Of a stretch of DNA of 59,198 nucleotides, positions 27,831-37,560 are shown one piece after another (position 1 is the stretch's first letter; every line of letters starts with the position of its first letter). The notes under the pieces are model-generated. The model was not told where the DNA came from. It saw only the letters and a list, made by a program, of their open reading frames with translations, and ran no database searches. Source of the DNA: an uncultured Clostridium sp. (GTDB lineage Bacteria > Bacillota > Clostridia > Clostridiales > Clostridiaceae); the NCBI GenBank assembly GCA_900548455.1, contig URKQ01000019.1, positions 1-59,198 on the forward strand. Direction: 5' to 3'. A program made the position numbers and the translations under genes.

Positions 27831-29024
27831 TTGGAAAGAGTTATTGGAACTGTTGTAAGAGGAGTACGTTGTCCTATCATTAAAGAAGGAGATAACATTG
27901 AGCAAATCGTAGTTGATAGTATTTTAAAAGCTACAGAAGCTGAAGGAATATCTATTAATGATAAAGATATTGTTACAGTAACAGAATCAGTAGTTGCACG
28001 TGCACAAGGAAACTATGCATCTATCGATAATATAGCTAAAGATGTTAGCACTAAGTTTGGTGATGATACTATTGGTGTTATATTCCCTATTTTAAGCAGA
28101 AACCGTTTTGCTATTTGCCTTCGTGGAATTGCAAAAGGAGCCGCTAAGAAAGTAGTATTAATGCTAAGTTACCCATCAGATGAAGTTGGAAATCATTTAG
28201 TAGATTTAGATCTTTTAGATGAAAAAGGAGTTAATCCTTGGACTGATGTTTTAACTGAAGCAGAATTCCGTAACTTGTTTGGATATAGAAAACATACCTT
28301 CACAGGTGTTGATTATATAGAATACTATAAATCTTTAATAGAAGAATATGGAGTTGAATGCGAAGTTATCTTCTCTAATAATTGCAAATCAATTTTAGAT
28401 CATACTAAGAGTGTTCTTACTTGCGATATACATACAAGATTTAGAACTAAAAAAATATTAAAAGCTAATGGAGCAGAAAAAGTTTATAGCCTTGATGATA
28501 TATTATCTGAATCTATAGATGGAAGTGGATATAATGAAGCTTATGGACTATTAGGTTCAAATAAATCAACTGAAGAAACTGTAAAGTTATTCCCTCGTAA
28601 CTGTCAACCAGTAGTAGATACAATTCAATCTCTTTTAAAAGAGAAAACTGGTAAAAATATAGAAGTAATGATTTACGGTGATGGAGCATTCAAAGATCCA
28701 GTAGGTAAGATATGGGAACTTGCAGACCCAGTAGTATCCCCTGCTTATACATCTGGTTTAGAAGGTACTCCTAATGAAATAAAACTTAAGTACCTTGCTG
28801 ATAACGAATTTGCTGATCTAAAGGGAGACGAGCTTAAGTCTGCAATTTCTAACTATATTAAAAATAAAGAAGCAGATTTAGTAGGATCAATGGCAGCTCA
28901 AGGAACAACTCCTAGAAGACTTACAGACTTAATTGGTTCCCTATCCGATTTAACTTCAGGTAGTGGAGATAAAGGAACACCAATTATATTTATACAAGGA
29001 TATTTCGATAATTATACAAAATAA
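27831..29024 (+). CDS. CofE-like (F420-0:glutamate ligase family) protein
   Basis: A 397-residue protein resembling the CofE ligase family: N-terminal VIGTVVRGVRCPIIKEGDNI, VTVTESVVARAQG and a central LSRNRFAICLRGIAKGA. True CofE adds glutamates to coenzyme F420, but clostridia of this kind are not known to make F420 and I see no other F420 gene here. The reaction may be a different amide ligation. The start is TTG at 27831 behind AAAGGGAGA; no better ATG is available. It is divergent from a LysR regulator and ends in a strong terminator, so it is a single-gene unit. Confidence 0.82.
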   Translation: MERVIGTVVRGVRCPIIKEGDNIEQIVVDSILKATEAEGISINDKDIVTVTESVVARAQGNYASIDNIAKDVSTKFGDDTIGVIFPILSRNRFAICLRGIAKGAAKKVVLMLSYPSDEVGNHLVDLDLLDEKGVNPWTDVLTEAEFRNLFGYRKHTFTGVDYIEYYKSLIEEYGVECEVIFSNNCKSILDHTKSVLTCDIHTRFRTKKILKANGAEKVYSLDDILSESIDGSGYNEAYGLLGSNKSTEETVKLFPRNCQPVVDTIQSLLKEKTGKNIEVMIYGDGAFKDPVGKIWELADPVVSPAYTSGLEGTPNEIKLKYLADNEFADLKGDELKSAISNYIKNKEADLVGSMAAQGTTPRRLTDLIGSLSDLTSGSGDKGTPIIFIQGYFDNYTK

Positions 29025-29029
29025 TATTT

Positions 29030-29074
29030 AAAACGGATTTAAGGAAAACTATATTTGCCTTAAATCCGTTTTGT
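29030..29074 (+). terminator. Terminator after the CofE-like gene
   Basis: Arms AAAACGGATTTAAGG (29030-29044) and CCTTAAATCCGTTTT (29058-29072) form a 15-bp stem ending in a T-run. Confidence 0.9.
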
Positions 29075-29120
29075 TATATAATATATTCATGATGTATTTT
29101 TAGGGGAGGTAAATTATATT

Positions 29121-29585
29121 ATGAATAACATATTAACTGAAGAAAATATGAAAAAGCTTCAAGAGGAGCTTGAATATAGATTGACTGTTAAGAGAGCTGA
29201 AATTGCAAAGGAAAAGCTAGTTGCAGCTGCTCATGGAGATAGATCAGAAAACGCTGAATATAAAGAAGCCTGTGCAAACTATCGAGAAAATGATAATAGA
29301 ATTCAATATCTAATGACTATGATATCTACAGCAACCGTAATAGATGATTCAAGTTTAGATAAGTCTACATTAGGAATTAACAGTAAAGCTAAAATCAAAT
29401 TTATTGATGATGACTTTGAAACAGTAGTAACCTTAGTTACTACCCTAGACTTAGATCCAGAAAATATGAAAATTAGTATTGAATCAGATTTAGGAAAAGC
29501 CTTATCTGGTAAAAAAGCTCATGATGTTGTGGAAGTTGAAGCTCCAGGCGAAAAATATTCCGTAGAAATCTTAGAAATATTATAA
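29121..29585 (+). CDS. GreA/GreB-family transcription elongation factor
   Basis: A 154-residue protein with the N-terminal coiled-coil hairpin that enters the RNA polymerase channel. The acidic tip motif is GDRSENAEYKEA (usual GreA has GDLSENAEY). The C-terminal FKBP-like domain follows (SKAKIKFIDDDFE ... IESDLGKALSGKKAHDVVEV). It should stimulate transcript cleavage by stalled polymerase. The sequence departs somewhat from housekeeping GreA, so it may be a second paralogue. GGGAGG precedes the ATG. Confidence 0.85.
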   Translation: MNNILTEENMKKLQEELEYRLTVKRAEIAKEKLVAAAHGDRSENAEYKEACANYRENDNRIQYLMTMISTATVIDDSSLDKSTLGINSKAKIKFIDDDFETVVTLVTTLDLDPENMKISIESDLGKALSGKKAHDVVEVEAPGEKYSVEILEIL

Positions 29586-29633
29586 TTAAACATAAGGCTC
29601 TATAATAGATTTTCTGTAAACTGTATAAAGAAG

Positions 29634-29685
29634 ACTCCTTCTTGCAATAATTTATTATTTTAATTATTGCAAGAAGGAGTTTTTA
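29634..29685 (+). terminator. Long-stem terminator after the GreA-like gene
   Basis: Arms ACTCCTTCTTGCAATAAT (29634-29651) and its complement (29663-29680) make an 18-bp perfect stem followed by TTTTATA. Confidence 0.85.
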
Positions 29686-29776
29686 TAATATAAATTTCTC
29701 TTTACCCCACATATTACTAATGCCCCATATGGTTCAATAATAATAAAACAGTTTAAAGCCGTACTCAGGGCATAAT

Positions 29777-29812
29777 AAAAGCACCTACCTTTTAACTTAG
29801 TAAGTGCCTTTT
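29777..29812 (-). terminator. Terminator of the 29811 gene
   Basis: On the minus strand AAAAGGCACTTA pairs imperfectly with TAGGTGCTTTT and ends in a T-rich tail. It overlaps the end of the gene. Confidence 0.55.
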
Positions 29813-30203
29813 AAAATAAATTGCTTTGTTTGATTCTTTCCACATCTTCCATAATGTACTTTCTATCCTCTTCAGTGAAATATTTATCGTACATTCCACT
29901 CTTTATTAAATAATATGATTCTTTTATTCTATTCAATATTTCCTTATCTAATTCTTTTATCTCATCTTTATATATTAAATATGCCCCAATTGCTAAATAA
30001 TGACATGCGTTTTCTACTAGATATTCATCAGTCATATACAAATCATTTTCATGTATAAACCAATTGACACATGGATTTAGTCCATCCCTATCTATATGAT
30101 TATTATATGTATCAATAAAATCATCCTTAATATCTTCCAAATACTCTAATTCCACTTTTCTGTCTTCCCTTCTATCCACCAAAAGTTTTTCCAAATACGA
30201 CAT
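29811..30203 (-). CDS. Hypothetical protein
   Basis: A 130-residue acidic, helix-rich soluble protein that I do not recognise. It begins MSYLEKLLVDRREDRKVE and has no signal peptide or membrane segment. The ribosome site is weak. It starts a run of small accessory genes and has its own terminator-like hairpin at the 3' end. Confidence 0.6.
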   Translation of the reverse strand: MSYLEKLLVDRREDRKVELEYLEDIKDDFIDTYNNHIDRDGLNPCVNWFIHENDLYMTDEYLVENACHYLAIGAYLIYKDEIKELDKEILNRIKESYYLIKSGMYDKYFTEEDRKYIMEDVERIKQSNLF

Positions 30204-30325
30204 GACTTTTATATGATTGCTTTAATTCATTCCGTTTATCATTATTATTATACTTCGATTCTCCAAAATCTGTAAATGACTTAGGAGTATCTTCACCTAA
30301 TATTCTTGAATATTCTTAAATGTTT

Positions 30326-30838
30326 TCACAGTAATCCCAGCCGTTCAAAATAGCCATCAAGACCAGTTTGGGCAAAAGGTACAAACTCGCTGTTTTTATG
30401 CAATGTGATTATTTCCTCTAATGTAGCCCATCTGGCTGCAACGGTCTCGCCTTCTTGGGGCACAAAGTCTGCAATATCAAAGTCCTGCCTAAAAAGCCAA
30501 TTGTCCATAAAACAGCTCCATCCTGACTTTACTACTTTATCGGTGAACAATAGCTCACCGAACTTCGGTATTAGTGTAAACCCTGTTTCTTCGTTAAATT
30601 CACGCATTGCTGCTTCAAGACTCGTTTCTCCTGCAATAACTGCGCCACCTGTGTTTTCCCAAAAATCAGGTAAATGATGCTTATGAGCCCGCTTTGTTAT
30701 TAGAAACAAACCGTCGCTATTCTGCACTAGAACATGTACAACAAGGCAAAAGTTACCATCCGCTCTTGGCACCATGCGAGGATGGGTTCGTCCAACAAGA
30801 GTTTTATTTTCATCATAAATATCTAATTGTTCGTCCAT
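30326..30838 (-). CDS. Nudix hydrolase
   Basis: The Nudix box GGAVIAGETSLEAAMREFNEETGF fits G-x5-E-x7-REUxEExGU exactly. The N-terminus (LDIYDENKTLVGRTHPRM) resembles the IPP-isomerase/YfcD-like Nudix group. The start is ATG 30838, because the longer frame from 30850 would contain the ribosome site GGAGGT. The gene looks somewhat richer in G and C than its neighbours (CGTCCAACAAG, GGCGAGACC-type codons), hinting at transfer. The substrate is unknown. Confidence 0.88.
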   Translation of the reverse strand: MDEQLDIYDENKTLVGRTHPRMVPRADGNFCLVVHVLVQNSDGLFLITKRAHKHHLPDFWENTGGAVIAGETSLEAAMREFNEETGFTLIPKFGELLFTDKVVKSGWSCFMDNWLFRQDFDIADFVPQEGETVAARWATLEEIITLHKNSEFVPFAQTGLDGYFERLGLL

Positions 30839-30901
30839 TTGTACCTCCATAACTACAAAATATAAGAGAATACGATGTCAACTTTATTTATACAACATCA
30901 T

Positions 30902-31438
30902 CTATATAATCTTCTTTCTCATTTGTATAATTTTAGAACTCTCATTTTCGATTTCAGCTTGACATGTTCTAAATGATTCATACCCTGCTCTTTCATATAC
31001 CTTTATTGCTCTTTCATTGAAAGCTGGAACACCACATCTAACATATTTACCCTTGTAGTTATACTCTTTTACCGCAAAATTAGTACATTCTAAAACAAAA
31101 CTTAAGCCAATTCCTTTCCCACATAATTCTGGTTTCAATCCCCAGCCAGTCCACATTTCATAAATGTTTTGAGGATTCGCTCTAACTACTCTATGTTCAA
31201 CGTAACCATCATCTTCCGAATTTTCATCTTCTTCTTCAAAGAATTCTATTGTTAACTCCCCAACAAGGTTGTTTTCTTCATCCAATACTGCAAATCTTCC
31301 TACTCCCCAATTTTTCTCATCTAGCAAAAGTTCCTCTTCGTTCACATAATCATATATATGATATTTCCCATCATACTTCCAATTATTAATCATTTCCTTT
31401 GCATATTCTAAGTTCATTGGAATAAATTTAAATTTCAT
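30902..31438 (-). CDS. GNAT-family N-acetyltransferase
   Basis: A 178-residue acetyltransferase-fold protein. The acetyl-CoA region is visible as WGLKPELCGKGIGLSFVLECTNFAV, followed by NERAIKVYERAGY, a typical GNAT motif B ending. GGAGGG precedes the ATG. The acceptor substrate is not evident. Confidence 0.82.
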   Translation of the reverse strand: MKFKFIPMNLEYAKEMINNWKYDGKYHIYDYVNEEELLLDEKNWGVGRFAVLDEENNLVGELTIEFFEEEDENSEDDGYVEHRVVRANPQNIYEMWTGWGLKPELCGKGIGLSFVLECTNFAVKEYNYKGKYVRCGVPAFNERAIKVYERAGYESFRTCQAEIENESSKIIQMRKKII

Positions 31439-31552
31439 AATAACCCTCCATCTTATTTACCATATTAATTTTTCATTTCATTTATAGATTTTAAAACATC
31501 TTTTTTTGTCATGTGAAATACTGAATTATAGGAATAAACATAACTGAATGAT

Positions 31553-31954
31553 TCATTCTCCTAGTTCTTTTTTTAAATCTGCTATATAAAGTGATTGCTG
31601 CTTTTTTAGATACAAACCTACAAACAAATTCATTATAGGATTATTTACTGATACTTCTTCTGTAAATTCAATCTGCGTCCCATTCTTATTAGCTATACTG
31701 AATACCCCACTCCAATGACCATTCATATTTTTATTAGTAATATCAAATTCATATCGCTCATAAGGCTTCTTTAAAGTAATATTAAATTTAGTAGGAGTAT
31801 TATCTTTTGTATATTCTGTAAAAGAGTTTCCATCTACTGAGATATCAATTTTATTTAAATCGCTACGCCACTCATATTTACTGTTATTTGTAACTACTTC
31901 CCATACTTTTTTAATATCTGCTTTAAATATGGCTGTAATAGTTGATTTTTTCAT
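31553..31954 (-). CDS. SRPBCC-fold (START/polyketide-cyclase-like) protein
   Basis: A protein of about 133 residues with the typical beginning KKSTITAIFKADIKKVWEVVTNNSKYEWRSD and the ending helix VGLYLKKQQSLYIADLKKEL of the SRPBCC hydrophobic-ligand fold. ATG 31954 is preferred; ATG 31963 directly abuts the GAGGTGA ribosome site. The ligand is unknown. A 16-bp palindrome upstream may regulate it. Confidence 0.75.
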   Translation of the reverse strand: MKKSTITAIFKADIKKVWEVVTNNSKYEWRSDLNKIDISVDGNSFTEYTKDNTPTKFNITLKKPYERYEFDITNKNMNGHWSGVFSIANKNGTQIEFTEEVSVNNPIMNLFVGLYLKKQQSLYIADLKKELGE

Positions 31955-32271
31955 GATAAACATTCACCTCGTAAATTACTATTTTTCAAGTGACTATTCA
32001 GCCAACGTAAATAATTACTATTTTTAACAAGCTTGTTAATATGAGCATAGCACAACATGCATTATAATGTATAGAAAAGATTTATTTTTTACACATAAAA
32101 AATACCTTACTGTTATTTTTTTTAAGTAATGTGTATAATATTTAATTTATTCCGAATTTTGTCTAATTGATATGGAATTATAATCTATTTTTAATGTATA
32201 ATAAACATATAAATTATTAAAAAAATGCATTAAATGTAGAGCTGATAGCTGTAAAAGGAGGCAATTGAGGA
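31955..32271. other. Divergent intergenic region with a 16-bp palindrome
   Basis: The gap separates the SRPBCC gene from the phosphotransferase gene. It contains the perfect palindrome TTAACAAGCTTGTTAA (32024-32039) and two copies of AATTACTATTTTT flanking it on the SRPBCC side. The rest is AT-rich with promoter-like TATAAT sequences. No ORF is supported. Confidence 0.55.
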
Positions 32272-33168
32272 ATGAAAATAAATGAAGCCTATCTTTTATT
32301 TGAAAATGAAATCAATATAAAGGCTGTTAACATAGAACGATGTGGTGTAGGAATAGGAAATTATGTTTTCATTATTACTACAGTTGACTCCAAATATATT
32401 TTGAGATGTTCAAAAGAGAAACATGCATATGACGAGACGATTCATTGGTTGTCCGAACTGGAAATATGTAACATTCCAATTCCTAAGGTGCTGTGTTTCG
32501 GAGAATATAACAGCTACACATACATGATTCTTTCCTATGCAGAGGGTGATGATATAGGAAATGTTTATAGTAAATTAACTGATGACGAGAAAAAACAGAT
32601 TGCAAAGGATGTTATTGAAATTCAAAATAAGGTGTCCAGACTGAAGACTACTGTACCGTCAGATTGGAGTTGGAATTCATTTATAGATGAAATGATAGTT
32701 CGTGCCTATGAAAGAATTTCTGTTAATAATTACTTTGATTTATCAAAGATAGGTGAAATCAGGCTTTTGCAAAATGAATTGCAGGAATATTTAAATTCAA
32801 TCAAGCCAGTTCCATATCTTGATGATATTAGTACGAAAAACCTGTTGATTGATAACGGAAAAGTGTCGAGTGTAATTGATATAGACTGGATGGGTTTTGG
32901 CGATGTTTTGACTTTTATAGCTATGACCAGAGTTGCTTTGCTTAACATGGAATTAGATACAAAGTATGTTGACTACTTATTGGATGAACTTCATCCAAGT
33001 GAAATCCAGTATAAAGCATTTGTTTTTTATTGTTTGCTTTTTTGTGTCGATTTTATGGGTGAAAGAGGAATGAATTTCCTTGATAAAGTTATTCCAGTCA
33101 ATCAAGAAATAATAAACAGGCTTAATGATATTTATATTGAATTAATGGCTCAGTGGAAAAATATATAA
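32272..33168 (+). CDS. Aminoglycoside-phosphotransferase-fold kinase
   Basis: A 298-residue protein of the APH/choline-kinase fold. Its catalytic loop is YLDDISTKNLLID, where the usual HxDxxxxN histidine is replaced, and the metal-binding motif is VIDIDWMGFGD. It could phosphorylate a small molecule such as an aminoglycoside, macrolide, choline or homoserine; the sequence does not decide which. An AAAGGAGG ribosome site lies upstream. Confidence 0.8.
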   Translation: MKINEAYLLFENEINIKAVNIERCGVGIGNYVFIITTVDSKYILRCSKEKHAYDETIHWLSELEICNIPIPKVLCFGEYNSYTYMILSYAEGDDIGNVYSKLTDDEKKQIAKDVIEIQNKVSRLKTTVPSDWSWNSFIDEMIVRAYERISVNNYFDLSKIGEIRLLQNELQEYLNSIKPVPYLDDISTKNLLIDNGKVSSVIDIDWMGFGDVLTFIAMTRVALLNMELDTKYVDYLLDELHPSEIQYKAFVFYCLLFCVDFMGERGMNFLDKVIPVNQEIINRLNDIYIELMAQWKNI

Positions 33169-33188
33169 TCAGAGATAAATTGTAATTT

Positions 33189-33857
33189 TTATAATATAAT
33201 CTTCTCATACTTTGCAGTTTCTAAATTTACACCCCAACCTCTTGTTGTTGTTTCATTGCAAGCAGCATTGAAAACAAGTGTATTATGTAATTTTTTAAAA
33301 CCAAAAGAATCATGCACATGTCCACAGAAAAAATATGCAGGCTTTTTTTCCTTTATCATTTCTCTAATAGCTCCACTCCCATAATAAATACCATTATTAA
33401 CTTTATCTAAACATTTATATGGTGGAAGATGCGATATAACAATGCTTTTATTATCTATATTAAACTTAGATAACCTGTATATCATATCTTGTTCATTTCC
33501 CTCACGCTTTGTTCCATACATAAGGAAATTAACATATTCTATAGCTATGAAATTGTTAAAAGCTTCTGTCTTACAATAAGGTAAATAAGTAATATCTGAT
33601 CCATCAACAGTAAATACATCATGGTTACCTTGAATAAATAAAATTTTTCTATTCAATTGCTGTAACATATCCTTAATTTTTTTATAATCTTCATATTGCT
33701 TATCTTCAAGTTCATTAAAATGGTTAACTACATGGTCTCTAGTTATATCTCCACACAAAATTATACAATCTATTTCCTCCCTATCTTTAACAAACTGGAT
33801 AATTTTATTAAGCACATTAAACCTTCCATGAATATCGCTTGTTACAAATACGTTCAT
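33189..33857 (-). CDS. Calcineurin-like metallophosphoesterase
   Basis: A 222-residue phosphoesterase with the complete metal-binding series: DIHGR (8-12), GDITRD, GNHD, a histidine in VISHLPP, and GHVHDS. Substrates in this family range from nucleotides and cyclic nucleotides to proteins. A GGAGGAGA ribosome site precedes the ATG. It is convergent with the phosphotransferase gene and downstream of the helicase gene on the same strand. Confidence 0.87.
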   Translation of the reverse strand: MNVFVTSDIHGRFNVLNKIIQFVKDREEIDCIILCGDITRDHVVNHFNELEDKQYEDYKKIKDMLQQLNRKILFIQGNHDVFTVDGSDITYLPYCKTEAFNNFIAIEYVNFLMYGTKREGNEQDMIYRLSKFNIDNKSIVISHLPPYKCLDKVNNGIYYGSGAIREMIKEKKPAYFFCGHVHDSFGFKKLHNTLVFNAACNETTTRGWGVNLETAKYEKIIL

Positions 33858-33916
33858 AGCTTTTATATCATCTCCTCCATGTTAAAAACCAATAATTACA
33901 TTTTATATTAAATCAG

Positions 33917-36814
33917 TTATATGCTATTATTCATAATATATTGCTTTAATAACCCACTTGCACTGCTTTTATCATTTTTCAAACTATTGACGTTACCAAA
34001 AACTAAAAAGCTATCCTTTGCACGAGAAACAGCAACATTTAAAATGCTTTTATTTGCATCTATAAAATAACAACCTTCATTTTCACCATACACTGTAGAC
34101 ATTATTATTATCCTTCTTTCAGCTCCTTGAAAAGTATGTACAGTACCAACGTTTATATTTTTCTTGATATGTTCTGGCATTTTCTTATTAATCTCACTTG
34201 TTATGCAACTAACCTGTGCCTTAAATGGTGTAATTATACCTAATAGATTTTTTATATTTTCTTGTGGATATGCATCTTTAATCATTTCAAAATTTTGATT
34301 AATCCAGGTTGCTATTTCAATTGCTTCTTCTTTATTATATCTACTACTTCCCTTTTTATTTGAATATCCAGTTTCAATTTGTTTATACCCTATCTGTGGT
34401 AATTTAGTTAACTTATATTCCTTATCATTGACACCTTTCCCACGCATAGGTTCAAGTTTCCTTTTATATACTAAATCATTACAATAAGAAATAATTTCAT
34501 CATAGCATCTTCTATGTTCACTCAAAAATAATCCTCTATTTTCAAACTTCATATATTTACAACTTTTTGAAGCTACTTTCATTACACTTGAATTTGAAGC
34601 ATTCATGCCTAACTCAGAAAGTTTTTCAAATTCTTCTTTACTTTTAATTATTCCTTTTTCCATAGCTAAAGATTTATCTAAAGCATTACTAACACTCCAT
34701 ACAGGCTCTATTTGATATATATCACCTACAACTATAGCCTTTTTAGCTAATGAAAAAGAACATGCTGCTATTTCAGGAGAAACTTGTCCAGCTTCATCCA
34801 CAATTAATAAATCTATATAATTATAAAGATAAAAATTCTTACTATTTTCATATGCTAGAAAATTCTTTGGAAGTTGATAAAACGTCATTACATAACAAGG
34901 TGTAACCATACTCAATCTGGTATATAACTTACCTAAAACATTTTTAAATGTTCTTCCCTTTTGTTTTTCAGTTAAACTATCTTCTCCTTTAACCCATCGA
35001 CATTCATAGTAATGAACTGATAACCAAAATTCAATGTATCTAATGGTTTTATCCATTACTTCATTTATTTTATCTAATTTAACAGGAATCTTTTTCTTTT
35101 CTCCTTTAAATATATCAATATTTAACTCATCCAATATTCTTAAATTGTTATCATACTGCTCTTTTATATGGTCTATTTCTTTATATATTCTTTGTAGTTC
35201 TCCAAGCTTAATCTTTAAATCTTTAATTATATAGCTATACTCTTCCTCAATTTTATCTAAGCTCATATATTCATTTAAAAAGATTTCGTCACTTTCAATA
35301 AACATTCTATTTCTTATTTCTATCTTTGTCCTATATCTTTTAAGAAATTTTAATAATTTATACAACAGCGGCATTTCGTTAAAATGCTTTCTCCAAGCTT
35401 CAACTCGTAAAATATCTGAAGATATCTTACATTCTAAATAATTTATTTCATCCTTTATAAATACTAAATGCTCTTCTATATTCCTATCATTAAGATCATA
35501 CGATTTAAGCTTATTAACTAACCCTAAAACATTTTTTCTAATTAAATCAATTCTACATAATAATGTATGTATTTTTTCTTCACATACATCTAAGTCTGAA
35601 ATATTATCACTAAAGTATTTATTGCAATTTCCCAGGAACTTTTCTTTAGACTTTAGTATATTTTCTTCACTTTCAATATCTGAAATAAAATTCTCACCTT
35701 TTAAATTAGTATAATGATATCCTTTAGCATCTGCGTTCTTCTCATTTTTAGCCGATGGAAAATACACAGCAAAACTATTTACACCTTCAATCCACCTTTC
35801 TTCAAGATTTTCATATCCCAAAACATTTATTTTACCAAAGGACTCTATTATATTAGTAACAGCTTGATTATTTGTAGACGACGCTACTATAATCGGTGGC
35901 TTTTCTTTTTTTAATGCTCTTTCTACATAAATATTAGCAACTATGGATTGAAGCAAGGTTGTCTTACCTGTACCTGGTGGTCCATTTACTGCTAATATTT
36001 CACCATCGGTCATATTGGTAAAATGATTAATACATTCTCTTTGTGATGGTGATAATGGGTATTCTCCTCCCATCTGCCCACAGTGTTTGTTCATTTCCAA
36101 TAGTTCATTTGGTATCAATGGTGACACTTTATTAAAATCTAAACTAATAAAGTTCTCATAAAGCTTAGATTCTTTACACTCGTCAATTATATTGTCATAT
36201 AATTTTAGTATTGCTGTTGTAGCATTTATGGTATTATCCTTTAAAATATAAATATGTTTATCTAGTTCAGTATCTAATAAATTGCACTCCGAAAATTTTG
36301 CTTTAGTAACATTTTCATATATATCCTTAGCAAAATTTATGTAATCTTGCCAGCTTTCTATTTTATGAATTCTCCCTATACTTTCACTCATGTAGTTGTC
36401 ATAGTCTTTATAATTTCCTATTGATAATATAGGTTCAATCATAGGTTGAAGAAATTCTCTAGGTATCCAAGGAAACTTTCCCTCATCATAATGAAGACTA
36501 CCATCTTTTTTTAATATAGAAGGAATATAATATACCCCTGTCAAATCTTCAAAGTTACTATCCTTCTTTTCCTGAGAATCAAAAATTGTTTTTATTGTCT
36601 TTGCAACAATTATCACATTAATACTATCTTTTTCTTTATTTCCTGAAGATATTGTACACAACTTTTCAAAAATCTCTTTATCAATTTGCCCATTTATCAA
36701 TTCATCAAATGCAAATTGATAATAATTACCTTCCTTAAATTCTATTCCCTTATTAACTTGTGATGCAACTGCACTTTTAAAATATGATGTTATTTCTTTT
36801 ATTTTATTACTCAA
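33917..36814 (-). CDS. Large superfamily 1 (Upf1/DNA2-like) helicase
   Basis: A 965-residue SF1 helicase. Motif I is GPPGTGKTTLLQ (about residues 280-291), motif II is VDEAGQ, and further motifs are SEHRR, GIITPFKAQ, VGTVHTFQGAERR and VAVSRAKD. A long charged insertion that may form coiled coil separates motif I from motif II. Start is TTG 36814 behind GGTGG. Stand-alone helicases of this architecture often occur among accessory or defence genes, which is the only hint to its role. No nuclease domain is evident. Confidence 0.85.
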   Translation of the reverse strand: MSNKIKEITSYFKSAVASQVNKGIEFKEGNYYQFAFDELINGQIDKEIFEKLCTISSGNKEKDSINVIIVAKTIKTIFDSQEKKDSNFEDLTGVYYIPSILKKDGSLHYDEGKFPWIPREFLQPMIEPILSIGNYKDYDNYMSESIGRIHKIESWQDYINFAKDIYENVTKAKFSECNLLDTELDKHIYILKDNTINATTAILKLYDNIIDECKESKLYENFISLDFNKVSPLIPNELLEMNKHCGQMGGEYPLSPSQRECINHFTNMTDGEILAVNGPPGTGKTTLLQSIVANIYVERALKKEKPPIIVASSTNNQAVTNIIESFGKINVLGYENLEERWIEGVNSFAVYFPSAKNEKNADAKGYHYTNLKGENFISDIESEENILKSKEKFLGNCNKYFSDNISDLDVCEEKIHTLLCRIDLIRKNVLGLVNKLKSYDLNDRNIEEHLVFIKDEINYLECKISSDILRVEAWRKHFNEMPLLYKLLKFLKRYRTKIEIRNRMFIESDEIFLNEYMSLDKIEEEYSYIIKDLKIKLGELQRIYKEIDHIKEQYDNNLRILDELNIDIFKGEKKKIPVKLDKINEVMDKTIRYIEFWLSVHYYECRWVKGEDSLTEKQKGRTFKNVLGKLYTRLSMVTPCYVMTFYQLPKNFLAYENSKNFYLYNYIDLLIVDEAGQVSPEIAACSFSLAKKAIVVGDIYQIEPVWSVSNALDKSLAMEKGIIKSKEEFEKLSELGMNASNSSVMKVASKSCKYMKFENRGLFLSEHRRCYDEIISYCNDLVYKRKLEPMRGKGVNDKEYKLTKLPQIGYKQIETGYSNKKGSSRYNKEEAIEIATWINQNFEMIKDAYPQENIKNLLGIITPFKAQVSCITSEINKKMPEHIKKNINVGTVHTFQGAERRIIIMSTVYGENEGCYFIDANKSILNVAVSRAKDSFLVFGNVNSLKNDKSSASGLLKQYIMNNSI

Positions 36815-36998
36815 CTTTCCACCAAACTTTCTTATGATATCTCCTTGATGTTTTTCTACTACAACTTATATGTAATCTACAATAATTATAAAATCCAACA
36901 GATATTTTACCGTTCATTAACCACATATTTGTTAAAAACCCATTTATTATAGAATATACTTTTATTATACATAAAAATATTATTTCTTTCCATTAATT
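36815..36998. other. AT-rich gap upstream of the helicase gene
   Basis: Presumably holds the helicase promoter. No ORF or strong repeat is visible. Confidence 0.4.
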
Positions 36999-37560
36999 TC
37001 AACATTTATAAATACAAACCTCACTTATTCCATCTGAAGAATCACCAATTATTTTAACATTAATATCAAATCTAAGTTGTTTAGCTCCATAATTAACTTT
37101 AATATCTAAACTACTTGCCTTAATCCTTATAAAATGTTTTACTTTATGCCCTGTTACGCCAAATTCTCCTTTCCTAATCACTTCGTAAGATCCAACAGCA
37201 ATCATAGCCATCAATTTTAATGGGCCACATACCTTTTTGGCATTTGTAATAAACCATTAGTACTATCCTGAATTGCTCATTTCTACACATCATTCCTTAA
37301 TAATCTGAGCTGGATGAGCTCCTTCCAGCCTCCTCTGCACGGTCAAATGCTTCATATTAGCACACTCAAGTGCCTCTCCTCTTGCGCTGTACTCAGAACT
37401 TCTTCAACATTAGCTGGTGCTTCTTCAGCTTTATCAACCTCATATTGAATAGACTCATTCTGCTCCGCAATCATTTCTTTAACTCGCTGACGGTGTTCAA
37501 CTGCTAAACGAGCATCTTCATCTTTTCTTTCTATAAGAGGCCTTGTAAATTTCGCAAATT
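36999..37560 (-). pseudogene. Decayed coding remnants of foreign origin
   Basis: The minus strand from about 37560 reads KFTRPLIERKDEDARLAVEH and on through an acidic, helix-like stretch to STAQE, then shifts frame and ends as EAFDRAEEAGRSSSSSDY before a stop. A further 71-residue open frame (36999-37214) follows. I cannot identify either. Between 37321 and 37500 the G+C content is about 45 percent, well above the surroundings. Together this looks like the eroded end of a transferred gene. Confidence 0.45.

Noticed and set aside
36999..37214. 71-residue ORF as a real gene
   Set aside because: No convincing ribosome site; it lies in a decayed region and has no recognisable family.
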